Positions 8,973 through 17,190 of a stretch of 38,249 nucleotides of DNA are shown in pieces. The translations under genes and the position numbers were made by a program. Source of the DNA: CAZDCZ01 sp964504155. Its GTDB lineage: Bacteria; Bacteroidota; Bacteroidia; Bacteroidales; UBA12077. The stretch covers positions 1 through 38,249 of the forward strand of contig CAZDCZ010000020.1 of the NCBI GenBank assembly GCA_964504155.1, given 5' to 3'. How positions within the stretch are numbered: position 1 is the first letter of the stretch; each line of letters opens with the position of its first letter. The notes beneath the pieces were generated by a model. The model was given only the letters and a program-made list of their open reading frames with translations, was not told the origin of the DNA and did not search any database.

Positions 8973-9178
8973 TTATTTACACAACTCTTATATTCATAGC
9001 TAAATTTACATATTTAGAAATTTCCTGATTATAACACATATTATTTTTTATAAAATAAATAGTTTAGCATATTTTCTTAAATAATTAAAAACTACAAGCT
9101 TGGCAAGATTATCCGAAACATTGTATAGTATTAATTCCAAAAAACATCTAATTCTTTCATTAAAATCTTCAATTTATA

Positions 9179-9186
9179 TATTTTTG
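9179..9186 (+). promoter_or_regulatory. Possible -7 box of the AEC carrier gene
   Basis: TATTTTTG matches TAnnTTTG and lies 67 bp before the ATG at 9254. The expected -33 position reads TTTC rather than TTTG. Single-box support only. Confidence 0.35.
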
Positions 9187-9253
9187 CTAAGTAATTATTC
9201 GGTTTATATTGTCGAAACTATTATTATATAAACAATAAATTAATATACATACT

Positions 9254-10207
9254 ATGCACTTTGAAGTAATTGTAAATCAAATTATTATATTAGCATTTCT
9301 GGCAATTATTGGTTTTATTGCAACTAAATTAAAAGTAATAAACGAAGAGGTTAAAAATAGCATAGCTAAAATTGTGTTTAATATCACATTACCATTACTA
9401 ATTATAACTTCTGTTTCGAGTATAAATATTACAAAACAGATTCTTACAAACGGAGCTTTTGTTTTTGTATTTTCAATATTAGGAATAGTATTATTGCTTC
9501 TTACCGGGAAATTGTCGGCTAGATTATTAAAATTAGAATCGAGCAAAAAAAATATCCATATACTTCATACAAGCTTTGGCAATGTTGCCTTTTTGGGATA
9601 TCCTCTTTTTACAGCATTATTTCCTGCCGGAGAAGGACTTCTTTATGCTATTATTTTCCACTTCTCTCAAGATATTATCATGTGGTCGTACGGTATATTT
9701 ATTTTTAACAGCTCGAAAGGACTAAGTTTTAAGAGCAACCTGATGCACTTAATCAATCCAAACACTATATCATTCATACTTGGCTCAATAATGCTCTTAT
9801 TTGGTATAAAAATACCCGAATTACTATATAATCCATTACATGGCCTAGGTCATACTACTATATATTTGGCAATGTTATACATAGGAGCAATGTTAGCACA
9901 AAACACAATGATTCATGCATTTAAAAATAAATCAATTTACTTATTAGGATTTAATAAGCTGATATTTATTCCTATGGTTTTATTAATGATAATAAATGCA
10001 GTTATTGCTATCTTCAATTTTAATATAGGCGATATTGCAAAAACTGTTGTTATTATGCAAACCGGAATGCCATGCATGGCCTTAATTGTGGTTTTAGCTA
10101 AAAAATATGGCAGCGACGATCTGCTTGCTACCGAAAACCTGTTTCTTACAACTATATTTAGTTTATTTACTCTTCCTTTTATTTTTTACATTATTCAATA
10201 TTTCTAA
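9254..10207 (+). CDS. AEC (auxin efflux carrier) family transporter
   Basis: A 317-residue, highly hydrophobic protein with about ten membrane helices in two five-helix halves, the architecture of the AEC/bile-acid-type carriers. The N-terminal half carries IINQ..FLAIIGFIATKLKVI and SIAKIVFNITLPLLI, where the N-x-x-LP motif is typical of the family. The second half repeats the pattern with TGMPCMALIVVLAKKYG, the Pro-containing crossover helix. Members export or exchange organic acids such as malate, or related anions; the substrate here cannot be assigned. It stands alone, with 281 bp to the upstream kinase and about 200 bp to the next gene. Confidence 0.88.
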   Translation: MHFEVIVNQIIILAFLAIIGFIATKLKVINEEVKNSIAKIVFNITLPLLIITSVSSINITKQILTNGAFVFVFSILGIVLLLLTGKLSARLLKLESSKKNIHILHTSFGNVAFLGYPLFTALFPAGEGLLYAIIFHFSQDIIMWSYGIFIFNSSKGLSFKSNLMHLINPNTISFILGSIMLLFGIKIPELLYNPLHGLGHTTIYLAMLYIGAMLAQNTMIHAFKNKSIYLLGFNKLIFIPMVLLMIINAVIAIFNFNIGDIAKTVVIMQTGMPCMALIVVLAKKYGSDDLLATENLFLTTIFSLFTLPFIFYIIQYF

Positions 10208-10233
10208 TCGTTTTCAATTACTTCACCTTAATA

Positions 10234-10308
10234 TAAAGTGTTGATTCTTAATACATACATAAAATTCATACAAAATAAATTCGTTTTTCGATAGGGTAAA
10301 ACACTTTA
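10234..10308. repeat. Spaced 9-bp inverted repeat after the AEC gene
   Basis: TAAAGTGTT at 10234-10242 is perfectly complementary to AACACTTTA at 10300-10308, with 57 bp between. It lies downstream of the AEC gene and upstream of the CarboxypepD_reg gene. In sequence this AT-rich, chance is possible. Confidence 0.3.
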
Positions 10309-10371
10309 CGATAATCATATTAATAGAAGCAAATATTTACAATTATTAAAAGGCCTTAATAATGTAGTTTA

Positions 10372-10379
10372 TATTTTTG
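10372..10379 (+). promoter_or_regulatory. Possible -7 box of the CarboxypepD_reg gene
   Basis: TATTTTTG matches TAnnTTTG, 95 bp before the preferred ATG at 10467. No good -33 TTG at 19-nt spacing. A start site here would place the upstream ATGs at 10413 and 10446 inside the leader. Confidence 0.35.
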
Positions 10380-10466
10380 TCATAAAGAATTGAAACAGAC
10401 CATATTTATTATATGTATTTGAATTTTAATTTTAAATATATTAATATGATCACAAATCTTAAAACA

Positions 10467-11762
10467 ATGAAAACTAAAATTAAAAGTATTGGAATAAAAT
10501 TATGCTTGATAAGCATACTTATTTCATGCAGTTTATCATCAACTGCCGAAACAAACAACCTTTTTAATCATAAAAAGGAAAAAGAATCTAAAGACAGCTC
10601 ATATATAAAAATTACAGGAAAGATTATTGATGCAGAAAGTTATGAGACTCTAATCTTTGCTAATATTTATTTACTGAATACCAATATTGCTACTGTTTCG
10701 AACAGCGATGGCGAATTTGTTATTAAAGTTCCAAGAAGTAAAGAAAATTCTAAAATAGAATTCTCATATATTGGATATCAAAATATATCAATCGCTATTA
10801 AGAAACTCAATAAAGCAAAAAATACAATTCGTTTAAAAAAGACATCGATACCTTTAGCCGAAATAAAAGTCAGACCACAAAACCCAAGAGAATTAGTTGA
10901 AGAAGCTTTTAAGAGAATCCCCAATAATTATAGTACAGATGCAAATATGTTAACCGGATTTTACCGCGAGACAGTAAAAAAGAACTGGAATTATATAGCG
11001 ATATCTGAAGGAATTTTAGAAATTTATAAAACTCCATATAATAGCAATGCAAACGACTTAATAAAATTATACAAAGGACGAAAAAGCTCGGATGTAAAAC
11101 GTATGGATACAATAAACTTTAAACTTCAGGGTGGCCCAAACACTACAATGTTGCTTGATATTGTTAAAAATCCATATATACTTGTTAACAATTCGTTTGA
11201 GTATTTTTCGTTTAATTTATCGAACATTACAAAAATCGACAATAAAATTAATTATGTTATTGAATTCGAACAGACTCCTTTTGGTTCTCAACCTGTATAT
11301 AATGGTAAATTTTATATCGATATGGAAACACTTGCAATAACTGCTTTAGAATTTAATTTGAATACCGACCTTGCTCATAATGCAACTAATATGTTAGTTA
11401 GAAAAAAGCCTCTATTTATGAAGGTAACGCCCTTAAGTGCAAATTATTATGTAAATTATCATAATACAGATGGTAAATGGTATTTGAATTATGCCAGAAG
11501 CGAAGTAGTATTTAAAAGTAAATGGAAAAAGAAACTATTTAGTTCGAAATACACTATAATGTCAGAAATTGCTATTACCGATAGAAAAGATACTGATGTA
11601 AAAAAATTTAACAGAAAAGAAGTACTATCACCGCGTGATGTGTTTGTTGAAAAGGTAAGTTATTTTTCCGAAAATGGTTTTTGGGGAAATTATAATTATA
11701 TTAAACCTGAAGACTCAATTGAATCGGCCATTAAAAAATTAAATAGAAAATTAAATAAATAG
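10467..11762 (+). CDS. Exported CarboxypepD_reg-like protein without STN domain
   Basis: The frame is open from an ATG at 10413, but I prefer the ATG at 10467, which places a signal sequence at the N-terminus: MKTKIKSIG, a hydrophobic stretch, then LISC as a possible lipobox. That gives 431 residues. A CarboxypepD_reg-like beta-sandwich follows (ITGKIIDAESYETLIFANIYLL, SNSDGEFVIKVP, FSYIGYQNISI). A 300-residue C-terminal region starts with IPNNYSTDANMLTGFYRETVKK and ends with NYIKPEDSIESAIKKL. This region is shared closely with the protein at 13471-15015, so the two are paralogs; this copy lacks the STN domain. No TonB-dependent barrel or peptidase motif is seen. It lies upstream of the sigma/FecR pair, probably as a target or partner. 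Function unknown. Confidence 0.82.
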   Translation: MKTKIKSIGIKLCLISILISCSLSSTAETNNLFNHKKEKESKDSSYIKITGKIIDAESYETLIFANIYLLNTNIATVSNSDGEFVIKVPRSKENSKIEFSYIGYQNISIAIKKLNKAKNTIRLKKTSIPLAEIKVRPQNPRELVEEAFKRIPNNYSTDANMLTGFYRETVKKNWNYIAISEGILEIYKTPYNSNANDLIKLYKGRKSSDVKRMDTINFKLQGGPNTTMLLDIVKNPYILVNNSFEYFSFNLSNITKIDNKINYVIEFEQTPFGSQPVYNGKFYIDMETLAITALEFNLNTDLAHNATNMLVRKKPLFMKVTPLSANYYVNYHNTDGKWYLNYARSEVVFKSKWKKKLFSSKYTIMSEIAITDRKDTDVKKFNRKEVLSPRDVFVEKVSYFSENGFWGNYNYIKPEDSIESAIKKLNRKLNK

Positions 11763-11884
11763 ATTACTATAATAAAGGTGCTTGGCAAATAATAATAAAC
11801 TAACATTTTTAGAAAAAGAATACTGTCAAGTACCATTAAATAAACAACAAAAATTTATTATTTTTATATTCTTATAACTTATAT

Positions 11885-12433
11885 ATGAATTTGTCTGACA
11901 AACAATTAATTCTTAAAATTAAAAAAAACGATTTGCATGAATACGAATTGCTTTTTAAAAAGTATTACCCACAACTTTGTAGTTTTGCATATAAATTTGT
12001 TAATAACAGTCAGATTGCCGAAGAAATCGTTCAAGATATTTTCTATGTATTATGGAAAAACCGACAAAAACTAAAGATAAAATCTATAAAGTCATATTTA
12101 TTCCAAGCAGTTAAGAATAATTGCTTGCAAGAAATAAGAATTAGTCATCTTAACAAAAAATATTCTGTTTACACAAAAGAACATATTTCTATTTCATCAA
12201 ACAATATTGAAGAAGAAATTGATTGTAGTGAGTTAAACAAAATTATTGAAGAAACCCTTAATAAATTACCTGAGAAATGTCAAACGATATTTAAACTTAG
12301 CAGATACGAAGGGTTAAAATATAATGAGATTGCCGAAAAATTATCCATATCAATAAAAACAGTTGAAGCAAATATGGGTAAAGCTCTTAAACATTTTAAA
12401 AATAGTTTGAAAGATTATATTGAATTTGCATAA
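11885..12433 (+). CDS. FecI-type ECF RNA polymerase sigma factor
   Basis: A 182-residue ECF sigma factor of the Bacteroidota FecI-like group. Region 2 is about residues 15-75 (YELLFKKYYPQLCSFAYKFV, AEEIVQDIFYVLW). Region 4 is about 120-175 (LNKLPEKCQTIFKLSRYEGLKYNEIAEKL, then the recognition helix SIKTVEANMGKALKHF). The FecR-like anti-sigma gene starts 12 bp after its stop, and the STN protein gene 5 bp after that, so the three form one operon. In the Fec paradigm the receptor's STN domain signals through FecR to release the sigma factor. The adjoining CarboxypepD_reg genes are its likely regulon. Confidence 0.95.
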   Translation: MNLSDKQLILKIKKNDLHEYELLFKKYYPQLCSFAYKFVNNSQIAEEIVQDIFYVLWKNRQKLKIKSIKSYLFQAVKNNCLQEIRISHLNKKYSVYTKEHISISSNNIEEEIDCSELNKIIEETLNKLPEKCQTIFKLSRYEGLKYNEIAEKLSISIKTVEANMGKALKHFKNSLKDYIEFA

Positions 12434-12445
12434 ATTCAAATTATT

Positions 12446-13465
12446 ATGAAAAACAATAATACAGATAAAATAAACTATAGTTTTATTGCTAAATATTTAG
12501 CTAATGAAACTACTGACGCTGATAATGATGTATTCGAATTATGGTTGCAAGAAGATAGCAATCGTAAGACTTTCGACGAAATAAAAACTTATTGGGAAAT
12601 AATTAATAAACAAAACAGGATGAATGATGTAGATGTTGATAAGGCGTGGAATAAACTTAAATCGAAAATTGAAGACAATTGTAACAATGAAGATATTTTT
12701 GTAACTGAAAAATCTATAACTATTAGAACCATACTTCGATATGCAGCTACAATACTTTTACTAATTGGCTTAAGCATTTCTGGATATTTGTTTTACAATT
12801 CTTCATACAATCCAATAATTTATACTACAATTAAATCATCGTCGAATACTGAAAATAAAATAGTTATTTTACCCGATGGCTCGAAAGTATATTTATATGC
12901 CGATTCAAAAATCAATTTCCCTAAAGAGTTCAACAAAAATATCAGAAATATAAAACTAAATGGAGAAGCCTTTTTTAAAGTTAGCAAGAATCCACAAAAA
13001 CCATTTATTGTAAGCGCTAATAACTCAAAAATAAAAGTTCTTGGAACCTCATTTAATGTTAATACTAATTTACCAAATAAAAATGTCGAAGTATTCGTTA
13101 AATCAGGCTGTGTTAAGCTATATAATAAAAATAACGAATCAAATAATGTTATTTTAAACCCCGGATTTATTGGCACATATACCGAAACCGGAATAAGTAA
13201 AAAATCGAATAATAAGGTTAACTATATTTCGTGGATGACAAAAGATCTTATATTTAAAGATACTGAATTAAACGAAGTAATTGATGTTATTAGTAAAACA
13301 TATAGGATAAAAATATCATACGATACACCCAAAATAGAACAATTAAGAATTAGTTCAACATTTAGTAAACAGCCTATCGATTCTGTATTGAAAATTATTT
13401 GTAGTACATTTAATTTAAAGTATAAGGTAAAAAATAGTAATGAAATTATTTTAATGTCGGAATAA
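12446..13465 (+). CDS. FecR-type anti-sigma/sigma regulator with DUF4974
   Basis: A 339-residue one-pass membrane protein. Residues 1-95 are the cytoplasmic sigma-binding part (LANETTDADNDVFELWLQED, then the conserved DVDKAWNKLKSKI). Residues 97-117 span the membrane. Residues 129-225 form the periplasmic FecR domain (ILPDGSKVYLYADSKINFP, LNGEAFFKVSKNPQKPFIV, VLGTSFNV). Residues 266-337 match the DUF4974 tail typical of Bacteroidota FecR (FKDTELNEVIDVISKTYRIKI, STFSKQPIDSVLKII). It passes a signal from an STN domain to the cognate sigma factor encoded 12 bp upstream. All parts are intact. Its partner would be the STN protein encoded 5 bp downstream. Confidence 0.95.
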   Translation: MKNNNTDKINYSFIAKYLANETTDADNDVFELWLQEDSNRKTFDEIKTYWEIINKQNRMNDVDVDKAWNKLKSKIEDNCNNEDIFVTEKSITIRTILRYAATILLLIGLSISGYLFYNSSYNPIIYTTIKSSSNTENKIVILPDGSKVYLYADSKINFPKEFNKNIRNIKLNGEAFFKVSKNPQKPFIVSANNSKIKVLGTSFNVNTNLPNKNVEVFVKSGCVKLYNKNNESNNVILNPGFIGTYTETGISKKSNNKVNYISWMTKDLIFKDTELNEVIDVISKTYRIKISYDTPKIEQLRISSTFSKQPIDSVLKIICSTFNLKYKVKNSNEIILMSE

Positions 13466-13470
13466 TATAG

Positions 13471-15015
13471 ATGAAAAATTTTAATAAATATAAAAACACA
13501 CTGCTTCAAATACTTGTAGTCGTGTGCTTTATATTTAATACTAATATTTCCTACAGTCAGGATAGTTTAAGCATTCTTGAAAAAAAAATATCCTTAAACA
13601 TTAAAAACAATAATCTTTACGAAGCATTAAATCAAATAAGTATTAAAACCGGATATAATTTTTCGTATAATTCAAAACTTATTTCAGAAAATAGAAAAAT
13701 ACAAATTAAGGTAAACAACTTACCGGTAAAAGATGTTTTAAATAAGTTATTACAAGATTCAACATTAAGTTATCTAATAGTATCTAATCAGATTGTTATA
13801 CTTAAACAATTAAACAATAACTTAACGAAAAATAAAAATAATACAGATACTATTTCTTATATACAAATTGGGGGTAAAATTATCGATAAAGTATCGTATC
13901 ATCCTCTTGCATATGCCAATATTTGTATAGAGGAAATGCCTATTGGAACTGTTTCTAATTTCGATGGAGAATTTATTCTTAAAATACCTAATAATTATTG
14001 CGATACCAATCTAATTGTCAGTTATGTAGGGTACGAAAATTTACAAATCCCAATAAAAAAACTAACTACTTTTGAGAATTTACTTATGTTAAAACCCAAT
14101 ATTGTTCCTATTCAAGAAGTTATTATTCGAAATTCTAATCCATTATCCTTATTAAAACTTACGCTTAACGAAATACCAAATAATTACTCTACAAAACCCG
14201 CATATTTAACTTCATTCTATCGCGAAACAATAAAGCGAAACAATAAATATGCTGCTGTTCTTGAAGCTGTTGTCGATATATATAAAACATCTTATAGTTC
14301 AAATATAAACGATAAGATAAAAATTACCAAAAGCAGAAAAAATATCGATTATAACATTATGGATACTATAATGCTTAAAATAAAAGGAGGTTTACGAACA
14401 AGCATGATTTTAGATATTGTTAAAAGCAAACCTAATTTTATCGACGACGAATATATTAATTTATATAACTATAAAATTTCCGACATTATAGATATTAATA
14501 GGGACTTAACATATGTAATTAGCTTCGAACCAAAAAAATATAGCAGTGATGAAGTATTGTACAATGGCGATATTTATATTGATATTAAAACTTTAGTTAT
14601 AAAGAAAGTTGAATTTTGGCTTAATCAGGAATCAATTAAAAAATCCGGTCATTTACTTGTTGTAAAACAATCGAGAAATACTATTGTTAAACCTATTAAA
14701 GCTCATTATATTACCAATTACAGAGAATATAACGGCAAAAATTATTTAAGCTATATTAACGGAAATATAATATTTAAAATCCGAGAAAAAGGGAAATTAT
14801 TCTCAAATCAATTCAACACATCAATAGAACTTGCTGTTACTAAAATAGATACGAGCGATGTAAGAAAAATTAAATTCAAAAACCTTTCTAATACAAGCAC
14901 AATACTATTCGACGAAATTCATAATTATAAAAATTCTTTTTGGGAAGAATATAATTTTATTAAACCCGAAGAATCGTTACTAGAAGCTATTCAAAAAATG
15001 TACAATAGTAATTAA
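13471..15015 (+). CDS. STN + CarboxypepD_reg protein, putative barrel-less FecR partner
   Basis: A 514-residue exported protein with signal peptide at about 1-30 (ending SYSQ). Residues 38-112 are an STN domain (ISLNIKNNNLYEALNQISIK, TGYNFSYNSKLI, VKDVLNKLLQDSTLSY, IVILK), the secretin/TonB short N-terminal fold used by transducing receptors to contact FecR. Residues 131-208 are a CarboxypepD_reg-like sandwich (SNFDGEFILKIP, SYVGYENLQIPI). Residues 209-514 are the C-terminal region shared with the paralog at 10467-11762 (IPNNYSTKPAYLTSFYRET, DTIMLKIKGG, ILDIVKS, FIKPEESLLEAI). There is no plug and no space for a 22-strand barrel, so it is not a transporter. It sits where a TonB-dependent receptor would normally follow FecR. 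Its ligand and mechanism are unknown. Confidence 0.88.
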   Translation: MKNFNKYKNTLLQILVVVCFIFNTNISYSQDSLSILEKKISLNIKNNNLYEALNQISIKTGYNFSYNSKLISENRKIQIKVNNLPVKDVLNKLLQDSTLSYLIVSNQIVILKQLNNNLTKNKNNTDTISYIQIGGKIIDKVSYHPLAYANICIEEMPIGTVSNFDGEFILKIPNNYCDTNLIVSYVGYENLQIPIKKLTTFENLLMLKPNIVPIQEVIIRNSNPLSLLKLTLNEIPNNYSTKPAYLTSFYRETIKRNNKYAAVLEAVVDIYKTSYSSNINDKIKITKSRKNIDYNIMDTIMLKIKGGLRTSMILDIVKSKPNFIDDEYINLYNYKISDIIDINRDLTYVISFEPKKYSSDEVLYNGDIYIDIKTLVIKKVEFWLNQESIKKSGHLLVVKQSRNTIVKPIKAHYITNYREYNGKNYLSYINGNIIFKIREKGKLFSNQFNTSIELAVTKIDTSDVRKIKFKNLSNTSTILFDEIHNYKNSFWEEYNFIKPEESLLEAIQKMYNSN

Positions 15016-15070
15016 CTTCATTTAGGAAATATCTATTATTATTTCTAAATTCTCGTCTTAATTCTTAGTG

Positions 15071-15147
15071 AATTTTAATTTATTATTAAAATTAGTCGTG
15101 CCACGACTCACTTTAAAAAGCGCAGTGGATTTTCAACAAATTTGTTG
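15071..15147. repeat. Cluster of three palindromes
   Basis: Three perfect inverted repeats lie in 77 bp: AATTTTAAT/ATTAAAATT with a 5-nt loop (15071-15093), immediately AGTCGTG/CACGACT with a 1-nt centre (15094-15108), and the 14-bp palindrome CAACAAATTTGTTG (15134-15147). The short open frame crossing them (15068-15250) looks non-coding. It resembles a REP-like intergenic element or a structured terminator region at the end of the sigma/FecR operon. Confidence 0.5.
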
Positions 15148-15253
15148 TACGACTTGCGGATTTAAGGTTAAAATAAAAAAATATCACGCAACTATTTGTA
15201 AAAATTTTCCATCTATATTTATATTAGTTTATATCATTTTAAATATATAGATT

Positions 15254-15667
15254 ATGAAAATAAATATACTCTGTATTTCGATAATTACTATTATTCTTGT
15301 TTCTTTTTCTTGCTCTTCCGATAAAATAAGTCAAATCGGAAAATGGGATGATATTATTAAATTATCTACTAAAGATGCCAAATTTCAGGCAAATGCCGAT
15401 TCAACAATAATAACAACCAAGGGTGATTGGTGGTGGATAACAGACATATCTGTCGATAATGAATATTTCTATAATTTCGAAGATATTAATTTTGAATCAA
15501 ATAATTATTCAATAAAACAAAATTGTTTCGTAGTTGAACGTCGCGATAAAAATACTCTTTTCATAAAAATTGATTCTAATACTTTACCTAGTCAAAGAAT
15601 AATTACGATAGGACTTGAGGCGGGTGATTATTTCGATAGAATAGTTATTACTCAAGCAGCTCAATAA
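15254..15667 (+). CDS. Small BACON-like lipoprotein
   Basis: A 137-residue lipoprotein with a hydrophobic signal, then SFSC with Cys20 as the lipidation site. The mature part reads as a single BACON-type beta-sandwich: an early ITTKGDWWWI strand containing a Trp cluster, a central FVVERRDKNTLFIKID, and the characteristic final strand IVITQAAQ. BACON domains occur in Bacteroidota surface proteins and are thought to bind carbohydrate or mucin or to act as spacers. Here the domain stands alone without an enzyme, which is unusual. It is 238 bp downstream of the STN gene, so it may belong to the same regulon, but no direct evidence shows this. Confidence 0.7.
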   Translation: MKINILCISIITIILVSFSCSSDKISQIGKWDDIIKLSTKDAKFQANADSTIITTKGDWWWITDISVDNEYFYNFEDINFESNNYSIKQNCFVVERRDKNTLFIKIDSNTLPSQRIITIGLEAGDYFDRIVITQAAQ

Positions 15668-15694
15668 TATATTACTATTAAAAAATAGACATAA

Positions 15695-15716
15695 TACTTT
15701 TGGCACAATAGTTGTT
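15695..15716 (+). promoter_or_regulatory. Promoter region with overlapping -7 box and sigma-54-like site
   Basis: TACTTTTG (15695-15702) is identical to the -7 box of the first tRNA-Lys but has no TTG 19 nt upstream. Overlapping it, TTGGCAC-N5-TTGTT (15700-15716) has the exact sigma-54 spacing TGGCAC-N5-TTGCW, with the invariant C of the -12 GC replaced by T. Either could drive the lipoprotein gene at 15799; the primary-sigma reading is safer. Confidence 0.35.
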
Positions 15717-15798
15717 TTTGAGAAGTAACAAAGTAAATATTTTTTCGTAAAATTATTATTATAAAAAGCAAACTATTATTAATTAAATTTATAAAACT

Positions 15799-16938
15799 AT
15801 GAAAACTATGAAAACCATTAAAAAGTTATTTGCAATATCTATGATTTTTGCTTCAGTATTTTTTGTTGCCTGTAATGATGACGAAAACAATATGCTTAGT
15901 CCAGATGATAGCAAAGTAATATTAGAAAACCTTGATGCCGACATGCAATCAGATTTAGATCAAATGCAAAATGCTCAAGGATTTAAAGCATTTGTTGAAC
16001 TTCAAGATATGGACGATCCTTTTAGTATAGCTAAATCTACTAAAGGCTCTTTTGTTTTTAATACAATTAAAAAATATTTAACCCTTTCGTCTGATAAAGG
16101 TTTAAAATCTGTTAAAGAAGAAGGACATTTCGATTTCACAGGAAATTTAGGGACTTATACTTGGAGTATTGCTTCCCAAGCATGGGATATTACTCACGGC
16201 GGAACTAACATTGTTATTAATTTCCCTACCGATTCAACACTAACTGAAAACAATGCTACTTTAACAATAAATAATTTCGAAGATCAAGAATTTGTTGACG
16301 AGTATGATACTTGGTATCAACCAACAGCAATAGATGCTAATCTTTATATTAATGATACAAAATATGTTGAACTTGTTTTAGATGCAACATGGCAAAATAA
16401 TGGAGACCCTCAAGGTTTAGACCTTTCTGTTTATCTTCTTCCTTTCGAATTTACTATTGAATTTACAGACGGTGCAACATCTACTTCAATTACCGAAGCA
16501 TTATTTCTTAATAATAATCAAATAATGTCGATTGGTGGTACTATTATCTTTACCGATAATACAAAAGAAGAATTATCTTCAGTTAACGGATATGTTCAAT
16601 ACAGAACAATAAAAGTAAAAGCAAATGTTGATGTATCTGCACTAATTGAGCTTGTAGAAGAAATGGAATCAGATAATCATCCATATACAACTAATGAAGA
16701 AATAATTGATGCAGTAAATAAAACTTTTTATGCCGGCGTTTACAACGAAAGTGGGAAAAAAATGGCAACAATTGAATTAGGAATAATAAATAATGAAACA
16801 GATATTGTTCTAACATTTGAAGACGGAAGTCAAGAATTAGCAGAACCATATTTTGAAAACTTTATCGATGGTATCAAAGAATTTATTGATGAAATGGGAA
16901 TTACTTTAGATAATAATTTTGATTTCAAAAAGAAGTAA
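15799..16938 (+). CDS. Uncharacterised lipoprotein
   Basis: A 379-residue lipoprotein. After a short lysine-rich start and a hydrophobic core comes VACN, with the lipidation Cys followed by an acidic DDENN stretch, a pattern often linked to outer-membrane or surface sorting in Bacteroidota. An alternative start is the second ATG, nine bases downstream. The mature protein is acidic and rich in beta-strand-like segments (GHFDFTGNLGTYTWSI, ADLYIND-like and GGTIIFTDNTKEEL stretches), ending in a helical FIDGIKEFIDEMG segment. I do not recognise the family or any catalytic motif. It is monocistronic: a promoter candidate lies at about 15700 and a strong terminator follows at 16960. Confidence 0.8.
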   Translation: MKTMKTIKKLFAISMIFASVFFVACNDDENNMLSPDDSKVILENLDADMQSDLDQMQNAQGFKAFVELQDMDDPFSIAKSTKGSFVFNTIKKYLTLSSDKGLKSVKEEGHFDFTGNLGTYTWSIASQAWDITHGGTNIVINFPTDSTLTENNATLTINNFEDQEFVDEYDTWYQPTAIDANLYINDTKYVELVLDATWQNNGDPQGLDLSVYLLPFEFTIEFTDGATSTSITEALFLNNNQIMSIGGTIIFTDNTKEELSSVNGYVQYRTIKVKANVDVSALIELVEEMESDNHPYTTNEEIIDAVNKTFYAGVYNESGKKMATIELGIINNETDIVLTFEDGSQELAEPYFENFIDGIKEFIDEMGITLDNNFDFKKK

Positions 16939-16959
16939 CTAAAATATTTTTTTACAATT

Positions 16960-16990
16960 AAAGAGCTGTTAATGTACAGCTCTTTTTTTT
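16960..16990 (+). terminator. Rho-independent terminator
   Basis: AAAGAGCTGT pairs perfectly with ACAGCTCTTT around a 6-nt loop and runs into a series of T. It lies 22 bp after the lipoprotein stop codon. Confidence 0.9.
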
Positions 16991-17015
16991 ATTTAAATCG
17001 CTGATTTTTCTAATT

Positions 17016-17023
17016 TAGTTTTG
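17016..17023 (+). promoter_or_regulatory. Possible -7 box for the phosphofructokinase gene
   Basis: TAGTTTTG matches TAnnTTTG just after the preceding terminator, 168 bp before the start codon. No -33 TTG at the expected spacing, so support is weak. Confidence 0.25.
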
Positions 17024-17190
17024 CTTTTTGTTATTAATATAATAAATTTAACAATAATTAAATAATACAAATTATTATAAATTATAGTTCAGTACTTATC
17101 ATTATAGATTAAATATAAGCATCTTAGTTCTTTAATCGTTCTGCTTTTTATTTCATCATTATTCTAAATAATTCTAATAAAAAATATATT

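Noticed and set aside
10413..10466. Upstream ATG for the CarboxypepD_reg protein
   Set aside because: It would put 18 extra residues ahead of a good signal sequence; the ATG at 10467 fits export.
12820..13176. Antisense open frame within fecR
   Set aside because: A shadow of strong FecR-domain coding on the plus strand, as are the other long antisense frames, for example at 19670-20161 and 35008-35385.
15068..15250. A 60-residue open frame starting ATGAATTTT
   Set aside because: It crosses three palindromes, has no domain or signal peptide and unusual composition; the structured DNA explains it better.
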